Assembly: GCF_039634785.1 (NCBI RefSeq)
Contig: NZ_JBBIAB010000020.1
Coordinates: 1-64,000, forward strand
DNA: 64,000 bases
Origin: Tistrella mobilis
GTDB taxonomy: Bacteria > Pseudomonadota > Alphaproteobacteria > Tistrellales > Tistrellaceae
Direction of reading: 5' to 3'
This document shows, one piece after another, positions 23,795 to 31,384 of this stretch. Made by a program: the position numbers and the translations under genes. Positions within the stretch are counted from its first letter, which is position 1, and each line of letters begins with the position of its first letter. Under the pieces are notes generated by a model, which saw only the letters and a list, made by a program, of their open reading frames with translations, searched no databases and was not told the DNA's origin.

Positions 23795-24103
23795 GCGCGT
23801 TCCTCGTCGGGGGCTCACGCGGCCGTTACCGTCGTCTGCCTGCCCGGGCATGTGAAGATCCTCTGCCCGAAGATCGTCTGCCCGGAAAGGCGGTCGTCGC
23901 GTCGGCCGTCGCGGCTTGGTGCGGTCGGGGGACGTGGCGGAGCCTGCACCGCAGCCGCCCTCGGGACGCAACGCCCGAAGGGCGCCCGGACCCAGGGATG
24001 ACCGTGGTGCGTCTTCGGTCATACTCCTGCCCGGGCCTGCGCGCAACCGGAACGCTCGGGCCCTGCGAAAACACGCGCCTTACGCAAGGGATGCCATGGG
24101 ATC
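23795..24103. other. Gene-free region between DUF192 gene and thi operon
   Basis: About 310 nt with no supported gene. It must contain the minus-strand promoter of the DUF192/Hpt genes and leads into the thi promoter at 24104. Open frames here are shadows. Confidence 0.5.
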
Positions 24104-24132
24104 TTGCACCCTGGATACCGCCGGTGCATAGT
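24104..24132 (+). promoter_or_regulatory. Candidate thi operon promoter
   Basis: TTGCAC (24104-24109), 17-nt spacer, CATAGT (24127-24132). The predicted start near 24139 is just before the first paired base of the TPP riboswitch. Confidence 0.45.
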
Positions 24133-24141
24133 TCGGCCTTC

Positions 24142-24233
24142 ACTTGGGGGGAGCCGCGGTGCGGCGGCTGAGAGGTTCCCGGTTCGGAACGACCCCTGAA
24201 CCTGATCCGGTTCGCACCGGCGGAGGAACAAGT
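24142..24233 (+). promoter_or_regulatory. TPP riboswitch (THI-box)
   Basis: The conserved thi-box elements are in order: GGGGGAGCC, the CTGAGAGG pyrimidine-sensor loop (24169-24176), ACCCCTGAACCTGATCCGGTT (24192-24212 region) and GCACCGGCGGAGGAACA. The closing P1 helix is ACTTG (24142-24146) with CAAGT (24229-24233). The GGAGG inside the 3' half is the only purine-rich site near the thiZ start. TPP binding would hide it and lower translation of the transporter when thiamine is plentiful. Confidence 0.95.
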
Positions 24234-24242
24234 GCGCATGCC

Positions 24243-25031
24243 ATGCCCGACGACATCCGTCCCCTCATCCATCCGTTGACCGCAGAGCCCGCGGCCCGGA
24301 TGCAGGCGCCTGCCCTGCATCTTGCCGATGTCACCATCCGTCCGGGCGGGCGGCTGGTGACCGACGGGCTCGGCCTGGATATCGCCGCCGGCCGCATCAC
24401 CGCGCTGCTCGGCGCCAGCGGTTCGGGCAAGACCACGCTGCTGCGCCTGATCGCGGGCCTTGATGTCGCGGGGCTGGAACGCGGCCGGGTCACCGCCTCC
24501 GACGGCCGGCCGCTCGACGGCCGGATCGCCTGGATGGCCCAGCAGGACCTGCTGATGCCCTGGGCCCGGGTCATCGACAACGTCACGCTGGGCGACCGGC
24601 TGCGCGGCCGGAAAGCCGACCGTACCCGGGCGCTGGATCTGCTCGACCGGCTGGGTCTGGCCGGCACCTCGGCGCTGCGCCCGGCGGCCCTGTCGGGCGG
24701 CATGCGCCAGCGCGTCGCCCTGGCCCGCACGCTGATGGAAGACCGGCCGGTGGTGCTGATGGACGAGCCCTTCGGCGCGCTGGATGCCGTCACCCGCCAC
24801 GGGCTGCAGGATCTGGCCTGCCGCATGCTGCGCGGCCGCACCGTGCTGCTGGTGACCCATGATCCGCTGGAAGCGCTGCGCATGGGCGACGAGATCGTGG
24901 TGCTGACCGGCAACCCGGCCCGGCCGATGGCGGTCGCCGCCCCGCCCGGCCCGGTGCCGCGCCCGGTGGATGCCGCCGATCTGGGCGACAGGCTGGCCCG
25001 GCTGATGGCGGTGCTGGAGGTGCGCGCATGA
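24243..25031 (+). CDS. thiZ: Thiamine-precursor ABC transporter, ATPase
   Basis: The 262-residue protein is an ABC ATPase of the nitrate/taurine/HMP group. It has Walker A GASGSGKTT (57-65), Q-loop MAQQDLLMPW, signature LSGGMRQR, Walker B VVLMDEPFGALD and the switch His in LLVTHDPLEA. TPP-riboswitch control and the ThiY-like binding protein identify the substrate as a thiamine pyrimidine (HMP-type). The start at 24243 gives 16 nt after GGAGG, which is long, so the true start may differ. It overlaps the permease gene by ATGA. Confidence 0.88.
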   Translation: MPDDIRPLIHPLTAEPAARMQAPALHLADVTIRPGGRLVTDGLGLDIAAGRITALLGASGSGKTTLLRLIAGLDVAGLERGRVTASDGRPLDGRIAWMAQQDLLMPWARVIDNVTLGDRLRGRKADRTRALDLLDRLGLAGTSALRPAALSGGMRQRVALARTLMEDRPVVLMDEPFGALDAVTRHGLQDLACRMLRGRTVLLVTHDPLEALRMGDEIVVLTGNPARPMAVAAPPGPVPRPVDAADLGDRLARLMAVLEVRA

Positions 25032-25807
25032 CCGGACAGGCTTCGGGCGCCTGGTGGCGCGGGCTGGTGGCGGTGGCCGGGCTGATCGCCGTCTGGTGGG
25101 CCGCCGTGCTCGCGACCGGGCTGCCGCCCTTCCTGCTGCCCGCCCCCGACCAGGTGGCGCAGGCGATCTGGACCAACCGGGCGCTGCTGGCCGATCACGC
25201 CGCGGTCACCGCGCTTGAAATCGCGCTCGGGCTTGGCGCCGGCACGGCCGTCGGCGTCACCTCGGCGCTGGCGATCGCCGGCGCGCCCAGGCTCGGCCGC
25301 TGGATGATGCCGGTGATGGTGGGCGCCCAGGCCCTGCCGGTCTTTGCGCTGGCGCCGCTGCTGACCCTCTGGTTCGGCTATGGCTATGCGCCCAAGATCG
25401 TGATGGCGGCGCTGATCATCTTCTTCCCCGTCGCCGTCGCCTTCCTGGACGGCCTCAGGCGGACCGAACCCGGCTGGCTCGACATGGCGCGGGTGATGGG
25501 CGCATCGCGGCGGCGCAGCCTGCTGCTGATCCGCCTGCCCGCCGCGCTGCCGGCCCTCGCCTCAGGGCTCAGGGTCGCGGCCGCGGTGGCGCCGATCGGG
25601 GCCGTGGTCGGCGAATGGGTCGGCTCGTCCGCCGGCCTCGGCTATCTGATGCTTCATGCCAACGGCCGGATGAAGACCGACCAGATGTTCGCGGCCCTCG
25701 CCGTGCTGGTCGTCCTGACCCTGGTTCTCTATCTCGTGGTCGACCGGGCGCTGCGCGCCGCCATGCCCTGGCAGGCGGATGCGCTCGACGGCGGCCAGCG
25801 CAGCTGA
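25028..25807 (+). CDS. thiX: Thiamine-precursor ABC transporter, permease
   Basis: The 259-residue inner-membrane permease has about six TM helices and the BPD_transp_1 EAA-like loop (DGLRRTEPGWLDMARVMGASRRRSLLLIRLPAALPALASGLRVA, about residues 140-183). It is of the SsuC/TauC/ThiX type. ATG overlaps the thiZ stop (25028-25031). It works with ThiZ and ThiY. Confidence 0.9.
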   Translation: MTGQASGAWWRGLVAVAGLIAVWWAAVLATGLPPFLLPAPDQVAQAIWTNRALLADHAAVTALEIALGLGAGTAVGVTSALAIAGAPRLGRWMMPVMVGAQALPVFALAPLLTLWFGYGYAPKIVMAALIIFFPVAVAFLDGLRRTEPGWLDMARVMGASRRRSLLLIRLPAALPALASGLRVAAAVAPIGAVVGEWVGSSAGLGYLMLHANGRMKTDQMFAALAVLVVLTLVLYLVVDRALRAAMPWQADALDGGQRS

Positions 25808-25847
25808 CACCCCGCACCCATATCACCACTCCCGGAGGAGATGCCCC

Positions 25848-26819
25848 ATGACGCAGCGTGTTGCCACGCGGCGCGGCATGCGCCGTCTGCTGGCCGCCAC
25901 CCTGGTTGCCGCCACCGCCCTGGCGGCCCCGGCTGCCCAGGCGGCCGAAAAGCTGACCCTGCTGCTCGACTGGTATGTGAACCCCGACCATGCCCCCCTG
26001 CTGGTCGCCCAGGAAAAGGGCTATTTCGCCGAGGAAGGGCTGGAGGTGGAGATGATCGCCCCGGCCGATCCGTCGGATCCGCCCAAGCTGGTCGCCGCCG
26101 GCCGGGCCGATCTCGCCATCACCTATCAGCCGCAGCTGATCGCCATGGTGCACGAGGGTCTGCCGCTGAAGCGGGTCTCGACCCTGGTCGCCACCCCGCT
26201 CAACAGCATCATCACGCTGGCCGACGGCCCGGTGAAGACGCTCGCCGATCTGAAGGGCCGCAGGATCGGCTATTCGGTCGCGGGCTTCGAAGACGCGCTG
26301 CTCGGCCGCATGCTGGCCAGCGCCGGGCTTTCCGTCGACGACGTCACGCTGATCAACGTCAACTTCGCCCTCGCCCCCTCGGTGATGTCGGGGCAGGTGG
26401 ATGCGGTGATCGGTGCCTATCGCAATGTCGAGCTGGTGCAGATGGCGCTGGAAGGCCGCCCCGGCCGCGCCTTCCTGGTGGAAGAGCACGGCGTGCCGCC
26501 CTATGACGAGCTGGTCGTCGCCGCCCGCGCCGACAAGGCCGCCGATCCGCGCTTCGCCGCCTTCAACCGCGCGCTGGAAAAGGGCGTGCAGTTTCTGATC
26601 AACCACCCCGATCAGTCCTGGGAGCTGTACATCAAGGGCCGGCCCGAGATCGCGGACGAAGGCAACCGGAAGTCGCTGGAGGCGACGCTGCCGCGCTTTG
26701 CCCACAGCCCGGCGGCCCTCGATTACGGCCGCTGGCGCAATTTCGCCGCCTTCATGCACGAGGCCGGGCTGATCGACACCCCGAAGCCGGTCGAAGACTA
26801 CGCCCAGGCCTGGCGTTGA
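25848..26819 (+). CDS. thiY: Thiamine-precursor ABC transporter, binding protein
   Basis: The 323-residue periplasmic protein has a Tat/Sec-like signal (RVATRRGMRRLLAATLVAAT ending AQAA). The mature NMT1/THI5-like domain starts KLTLLLDWYVNPDHAPLLVAQEKGYFAEEGLEVE, the ThiY hallmark. Such proteins bind formylaminopyrimidine or HMP. GGAGGAG (25834-25840) lies 7 nt before the ATG. It is the last gene of the riboswitch-controlled operon, followed by a stem-loop at 26869-26905. Confidence 0.92.
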   Translation: MTQRVATRRGMRRLLAATLVAATALAAPAAQAAEKLTLLLDWYVNPDHAPLLVAQEKGYFAEEGLEVEMIAPADPSDPPKLVAAGRADLAITYQPQLIAMVHEGLPLKRVSTLVATPLNSIITLADGPVKTLADLKGRRIGYSVAGFEDALLGRMLASAGLSVDDVTLINVNFALAPSVMSGQVDAVIGAYRNVELVQMALEGRPGRAFLVEEHGVPPYDELVVAARADKAADPRFAAFNRALEKGVQFLINHPDQSWELYIKGRPEIADEGNRKSLEATLPRFAHSPAALDYGRWRNFAAFMHEAGLIDTPKPVEDYAQAWR

Positions 26820-26868
26820 TGCGGAACCGACGCTGATCCGGTTCCCCGTCCCCTCTGATCAAGCCTGA

Positions 26869-26905
26869 AACGCCCGCTTGCGACCATGTGCCGCAAGCGG
26901 GCGTT
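26869..26905 (+). terminator. Hairpin after thiY
   Basis: A perfect 14-bp stem, AACGCCCGCTTGCG (26869-26882) with CGCAAGCGGGCGTT (26892-26905), 9-nt loop, followed by GCCTTTA. The T-run is weak, so termination may be partial. Confidence 0.65.
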
Positions 26906-27155
26906 GCCTTTACCACGCCCCGGGTCGGTCTCATGCTATGCCAAGGACTTATCGGACTTAATTCGTCCGGATTTCCTTGACCCGTCCCGGGTTTCCTGGG
27001 AAAAACGCGGGCCAGGGAGGACGCTGTTCGACGGGACGGACACGCGCTCTGCATGCGCCATCTCCGCTTCGCGTCCGGCTGAACACGACGTTCGGCCGCA
27101 GGCGCGCCGGCGCCTCCTTGCCGTCAAGGGGACCAACCACTCAGGGGAGACTGCG
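26906..27155 (+). other. Leader region of the Mrp-like operon
   Basis: About 250 nt without a supported gene. A TTGACC (26977-26982) could be a -35 element but I do not see a good -10. The MnhE ribosome binding site GGGGAGA (27144-27150) lies at its end. Confidence 0.4.
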
Positions 27156-27629
27156 GTGGCGCGAGCCTTCGGCCTGTTTCTGGCACTGCTCACGACCTGG
27201 CTGCTGATGTCGGGCATCTACAAGCCGTTGATCATCGGCTTCGGCGTGCTGTCCTGCGCCTTTTCGGTGTGGATCGCACGCTGGCTCGGCATCCTGGACC
27301 GCGAAGGGGCGCCGCTCGGCATGCTGCCGCGTGCAATCCCCTACTGGTTCTGGCTGTCGGTCGAGATCATCAAGTCGAACATCGACGTCTTCAAGCGCGT
27401 CTGGGGCCTGGCCCCGATCGATCCCGCCTGGAAGCGGGTGCCCACCAGCCAGACGACCGATCTGGGCCGGGTGATCTACGCGCAGTCGATCACCCTGACG
27501 CCCGGCACGGTCTCGGTCGACTTCGAAGGCGGCATGATCGTCGCCCACGCCCTGCATTCCAGCGCGCTGGAGGGGATGGACGAGGGCGAGATGGACCGCC
27601 GCTGCACCGCGCTGGAGGGCCGTGTCTGA
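27156..27629 (+). CDS. mnhE: Cation/H+ antiporter subunit E
   Basis: The 157-residue protein matches MnhE/MrpE. It has two or three N-terminal TM segments (FGLFLALLTTWLLMSG, PLIIGFGVLSCAFSVWIA, IPYWFWLSVEIIKSNIDVFKRVW) and the conserved tail QSITLTPGTVSVDFEGGMIVAHAL. GTG start at 27156 has GGGGAGA 5 nt upstream. It is the first gene of a tightly packed ten-gene operon. MrpE is a structural subunit of the multi-subunit monovalent cation/proton antiporter. Confidence 0.92.
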   Translation: MARAFGLFLALLTTWLLMSGIYKPLIIGFGVLSCAFSVWIARWLGILDREGAPLGMLPRAIPYWFWLSVEIIKSNIDVFKRVWGLAPIDPAWKRVPTSQTTDLGRVIYAQSITLTPGTVSVDFEGGMIVAHALHSSALEGMDEGEMDRRCTALEGRV

Positions 27630-27952
27630 TGTTCATCGCCGCCACCGCCGCCCTTGTCGTCGCCCTGGTGCTGGGCCTGGCCCGCGCCGTTCTGGGCCCC
27701 ACCCTCTTCGACCGGGTGCTCGCCGCCAACGCCATCGGCACCAAGATCGTGCTGCTGCTGGCCGTGATCGGCTTTCTGACCGAACGCCCGCATTTCCTCG
27801 ACCTGGCGCTGACCTATGCGCTGATCAACTTCATCGCCACCGTGGCGATCCTGAAGCTGCTGCGCCACCGCCATCTCCGCAGCCTGACCACCGAGGACGT
27901 GGCCGCCGACGAGATGGATGCCGCCGCAAAGCGCAAGGGAGGCCACGCATGA
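27629..27952 (+). CDS. mnhF: Cation/H+ antiporter subunit F
   Basis: The 107-residue protein has three TM helices: AATAALVVALVLGLARAVLGPTLFDRVLAANAIGTKIVLLLAV and FLDLALTYALINFIATVAIL. This is the MnhF/MrpF pattern including the conserved GPTxxDRVLA. Its ATG shares one base with the mnhE stop (TGATG at 27627-27631). The C-terminal 25 residues are charged. Confidence 0.92.
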   Translation: MFIAATAALVVALVLGLARAVLGPTLFDRVLAANAIGTKIVLLLAVIGFLTERPHFLDLALTYALINFIATVAILKLLRHRHLRSLTTEDVAADEMDAAAKRKGGHA

Positions 27953-28305
27953 CACTGGTCATCGACCTGATCTCGTGGGCCCTGATCCTGGGCGGGGCGC
28001 TGTTCGTGATCACCGGCGCCGTGGGCCTGGTGCGGATGCCCGATTTCTACACCCGGCTGCATCCGGCGGGCATGATCGACACCTTCGGCGCCTGGCTGAT
28101 GCTGGCGGGCATGTGTGTCCAGGCCGGCTTCACCCTGGTCACCGTCAAGCTGATCATCATCGGCCTGTTCCTGTTCTTCACCTCGCCCACCGCCTCGCAC
28201 ATCGTCGCCAATGCGGCGCTGGTGTCGGGCATGAAGCCAACCGGCCGGCGTCTCGACACGCCCGAGCCGTCCTCTGCCGGTGCCCATCGGGAGACGCGCC
28301 CGTGA
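27949..28305 (+). CDS. mnhG: Cation/H+ antiporter subunit G
   Basis: The 118-residue protein has three TM helices and the MnhG/PhaG signature GAVGLVRMPDFYTRLHPAGMIDTFGAWLML. It overlaps mnhF by ATGA (27949-27952). Length is typical for the family. Confidence 0.93.
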   Translation: MTLVIDLISWALILGGALFVITGAVGLVRMPDFYTRLHPAGMIDTFGAWLMLAGMCVQAGFTLVTVKLIIIGLFLFFTSPTASHIVANAALVSGMKPTGRRLDTPEPSSAGAHRETRP

Positions 28306-28910
28306 TCGTCATCGGACCCTGGTCGATCCTGACCACCGATCTGCTGAACATGGCCCTGCTGCTGATGCTGGCAGGTGTCGCGATCGCGATCGTGCGCACC
28401 CGCAGCCTGCTGACCGCGGTGCTGCTGCAAAGCGCCTATTCCCTGCTGATCGCCGCCCTCTGGATGGTGCTGGATGCCATGGACGTCGCCTTCACCGAGG
28501 CGGCGGTGGGTGCCGGCATCTCCACCGTGCTGTTCCTGGCCGCCCTGGTGCTGACCGGGCGGGAAGAGGATCGCGGCCACAACCCCGTGCTGCCGATGAT
28601 CGCGGTGGTCGCAACCGGCGCCGCCCTGCTCTATGCCACGGCCGACATGCCGGCCTTCGGCGACCCCGATGCCCCCGTCCAGACCCATACCGTGCCGCGC
28701 TATATCGAGGGCTCGGTCACCGAGCACGGCATCCCCAACATCGTGACCAACGTGCTGGCCAGCTATCGCGGCTACGACACGATGGGCGAGACGGTGGTGG
28801 TGTTCACGGCCGCTCTTGCCGTGACCATGATCCTGGGCGGCGGCGTGGCGGTGGCCCGCCGGCGCCGCAACGGCCGCGACGACGAGGAGGGCACCTCTGA
28901 TGATGCGTGA
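28302..28910 (+). CDS. DUF4040/MbhD-MbhE-like antiporter subunit
   Basis: The 202-residue protein joins an N-terminal three-helix DUF4040 (MbhD-like) block (LLNMALLLMLAGVAIAIVRTRSLLTAVLLQSAYSLLIAALWMVLD, FTEAAVGAGISTVLFLAALV) to an MbhE-like part with a periplasmic loop and a last TM (about residues 165-185). The same sequence normally forms the C-terminus of MrpA. Here it is a separate gene, so the operon lacks a full MrpA. GTG overlaps the mnhG stop (GTGA). It overlaps mnhB by 11 nt. Confidence 0.85.
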   Translation: MIVIGPWSILTTDLLNMALLLMLAGVAIAIVRTRSLLTAVLLQSAYSLLIAALWMVLDAMDVAFTEAAVGAGISTVLFLAALVLTGREEDRGHNPVLPMIAVVATGAALLYATADMPAFGDPDAPVQTHTVPRYIEGSVTEHGIPNIVTNVLASYRGYDTMGETVVVFTAALAVTMILGGGVAVARRRRNGRDDEEGTSDDA

Positions 28911-29325
28911 TCATTATCTGATCCTTCGGGTCGTCTCGAAGGTGCTGATCCCGTTCATCGTGATGTTCGGGCTCTATGTGCAGTTCCACGGCGAATACGG
29001 CCCCGGCGGCGGCTTCCAGGCCGGCGTGATCATCGCATCCGGGCTGATCCTCTATGCGCTGATCTTCGGCCTGACCGACCGTCAGCGCGAGGGCATGCTT
29101 TCGGTCTGCCGGCTGCTGGCACCGCTGGGCGCGCTGTTCTTCGTCGGCACCGGTTTCGCGACCCTGTTCTTCGGGGGCAACTTCCTGGAATACGCCGCCT
29201 TCGCGCCGGCCGAGCCCAAGCTCGGCCTGCTCATCGGCATCATCGTGGTCGAACTGGGCGTGGGCCTGGCCGTCGCCGCCTCGATGATCCTGATCTTCTT
29301 CACCTTCTCGGAACGGCGGAGCTGA
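28900..29325 (+). CDS. mnhB: Cation/H+ antiporter subunit B
   Basis: The 141-residue protein has four TM helices and the MnhB signature FGLYVQFHGEYGPGGGFQAGVIIASGLILYAL. GAGGAGG (28884-28890) supports the first of two adjacent ATG codons (28900, 28903). It lies within the operon, overlapping the DUF4040 gene. Confidence 0.93.
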   Translation: MMRDHYLILRVVSKVLIPFIVMFGLYVQFHGEYGPGGGFQAGVIIASGLILYALIFGLTDRQREGMLSVCRLLAPLGALFFVGTGFATLFFGGNFLEYAAFAPAEPKLGLLIGIIVVELGVGLAVAASMILIFFTFSERRS

Positions 29326-29326
29326 G

Positions 29327-29896
29327 GTGGGCGTGTTCGAGCATTTCAACTACTGGGTCGCCGTCTTCCTGATGATGACCGGCTTCTACACCGTGATCGC
29401 GCGGACGAACATGGTGAAGAAGCTGATCGGCCTCGGCATGTTCCAGACCGCCGTCTTCCTGCTCTACATCAGCATGGGCAAGATCCGGGGCGCCACCGCG
29501 CCTTATCTGGTCGACGGCGTGCCCTTTTCCGAAAACACCTACACCAACCCGCTGACCAGCGTGCTGATCCTGACCGCGATCGTGGTCTCGATCGCGACCA
29601 CCGCGGTCGGCCTCGCGATCGTGGTGCGCATCCGCGAGGCCTACGGCACCGTCGAAGAGGACAAGACCATCGCCATGGACATGGCCGACGAGCGTGCGGA
29701 AGACGCCATGCCGCCGACCATCCGCGAGGCCAAGCGCCGGCTGGGCTGGCTGCCCCGCAGCGGCGCCCCGCGCGTGACGCCGCCTGAGCCCGCCAGGCAG
29801 CCCGCCCGCGAGGCGGCGCCCCGGCCGCCCGCGCCCAAGCGCGGACCCATGAGCCGCCGCAAGAGCGCGCCCCGCAAAGGGAAGGGCCGTCCATGA
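29327..29896 (+). CDS. mnhC: Cation/H+ antiporter subunit C with long C-terminal tail
   Basis: The first 110 residues are MnhC/NuoK-like, with three TM helices (HFNYWVAVFLMMTGFYTVIA, LIGLGMFQTAVFLLYIS, SVLILTAIVVSIATTAVGLAIVV). Then comes a tail of about 75 residues that is acidic first and then Pro/Arg/Lys-rich, ending SRRKSAPRKGKGRP. Normal MnhC is about 115 residues, so the tail is unusual. GTG start 29327 follows GGAG; the stop overlaps the next ATG (ATGA). Confidence 0.9.
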   Translation: MGVFEHFNYWVAVFLMMTGFYTVIARTNMVKKLIGLGMFQTAVFLLYISMGKIRGATAPYLVDGVPFSENTYTNPLTSVLILTAIVVSIATTAVGLAIVVRIREAYGTVEEDKTIAMDMADERAEDAMPPTIREAKRRLGWLPRSGAPRVTPPEPARQPAREAAPRPPAPKRGPMSRRKSAPRKGKGRP

Positions 29897-31380
29897 GCCT
29901 GGTCACCCATCTGCCGGCGCTCCAGGTTGCCACACCCCTGGTCGCCGCCCTGTTCGTGGCCATCGTCGGCCGGCGGAGCTTCGCCTATGCCGTGCTGGTC
30001 CTGGTCAGCCTGGCGAGCTTCGCCAGCGCCGTCACCCTGACGATCGAGGTGCTGAACCAGGGGCCGATTTCCTACGAGATGGGCGGCTGGGCGCCGCCCT
30101 GGGGCATTGAATACCGCATTGATCTGCTGACCTGTCTGGCCCTGCTGCTGGTCTCGGGCATCGCCGCGATCTGCGCCCCCTACGCCCCAGCCTCGATCTC
30201 GGCCGAAATCCCCGACAAGCGCATTCCGTCCTTCGTCGCCATGTATCTGCTGGCGCTCGCCGGCCTGTCCGGCATGGTGGCGACGGGCGACGCCTTCAAC
30301 ATCTACGTCTTCATCGAAATCACGTCGCTGTCGACCTATGCGCTCGTCGCCATGGGGCCGGACCGGCGCGCCCTGTCGGCCGCCTTTCAGTATCTGATCA
30401 TCGGCACGATCGGCGCGACCTTCATCCTGATCGGCATCGGCCTGATCTACATGATGACCGGCACGCTCAACATCGCCGATCTGGCCCAGCGCCTGCCGGC
30501 GGTCGAAGGCAGCCGGGTGGTGGTTGCGGGCTTCGCCTTCCTGGTCATCGGGCTTGCGATCAAGATCGCGCTCTTCCCGCTGCATGTCTGGCTGCCCAAC
30601 GCCTATGCCTTCGCGCCCTCGCTGGTCTCCGCCTTCCAGGCGGCGACGGCGACCAAGGTCGGCATCTATGTGCTGCTGCGCTTCATCGTCTCGGTCTTCG
30701 GCGCCTCTTATGCCTTCGACGCCATGCCGCTGGGCTGGACGCTGATCCCGTTTGCGGTGCTGGCGATGTTCGCAGGCTCGCTGGTCGCGATCTTCCAGGT
30801 CGACGTCAAGCGCCTGCTCGCCTATTCCAGCGTCGCGCAGATCGGCTACATCATGCTGGGCCTGGCGCTCGGCAACCAGCACGGCGTCTCGGCCGCGCTG
30901 ATCCATCTGGTCAATCACGGCGTGATGAAGGCGGCGCTCTTCCTGGCGCTGGGCCTGATCGCGGTCCGCCTGGGCGGCACGCGGCTTGAACATCTGCAGG
31001 GGCTGGGCCGGACCATGCCGGTCACCGCGGCCGCGATCGTGATCGGCGGGCTCAGCCTCGTCGGCGTGCCGCTGACCTCGGGCTTCATCAGCAAATGGTA
31101 TCTGGTCTCGGCGACGCTCGATGCCGGCATGTGGCCGCTGGCCGTGCTGGTGATGGCAAGCTCGCTGCTGGCGGTGATCTATGTCTGGCGCCTGGTCGAG
31201 ACGATGTATTTCCGCGCCCCGGTCGAAGGCGCCGCCGAGGCCTGCGCGGGCCCGTCCAACCCCTGGCTGGCCTGGCCTGCCTGGTTTGCGGCGGCGCTCT
31301 GCATCTATCTCGGCATCGACACCAGGGCAACGGCCGGGCTTGCCGAGCTTGCGACCCGCGCGCTGATCGGGGGGGCCTGA
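29893..31380 (+). CDS. mnhD: ND-type antiporter subunit D (first copy)
   Basis: The 495-residue protein has about 14 TM helices of the Proton_antipo_M family. It shows a conserved Glu in FIEITSLSTYALVAMG, a Lys in LAIKIALFPLHVWLPNAYAFAP and TATKVGIYVLLRF, and DVKRLLAYSSVAQIGYIMLG, the discontinuous-helix/channel motifs of NuoM/N and MrpD. It starts inside the mnhC stop. It is one of three such subunits here. Confidence 0.92.
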   Translation: MSLVTHLPALQVATPLVAALFVAIVGRRSFAYAVLVLVSLASFASAVTLTIEVLNQGPISYEMGGWAPPWGIEYRIDLLTCLALLLVSGIAAICAPYAPASISAEIPDKRIPSFVAMYLLALAGLSGMVATGDAFNIYVFIEITSLSTYALVAMGPDRRALSAAFQYLIIGTIGATFILIGIGLIYMMTGTLNIADLAQRLPAVEGSRVVVAGFAFLVIGLAIKIALFPLHVWLPNAYAFAPSLVSAFQAATATKVGIYVLLRFIVSVFGASYAFDAMPLGWTLIPFAVLAMFAGSLVAIFQVDVKRLLAYSSVAQIGYIMLGLALGNQHGVSAALIHLVNHGVMKAALFLALGLIAVRLGGTRLEHLQGLGRTMPVTAAAIVIGGLSLVGVPLTSGFISKWYLVSATLDAGMWPLAVLVMASSLLAVIYVWRLVETMYFRAPVEGAAEACAGPSNPWLAWPAWFAAALCIYLGIDTRATAGLAELATRALIGGA

Positions 31381-31384
31381 CGCC

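Noticed and set aside
26977-27005. Promoter TTGACC before the antiporter operon
   Set aside because: No recognisable -10 at the right distance.
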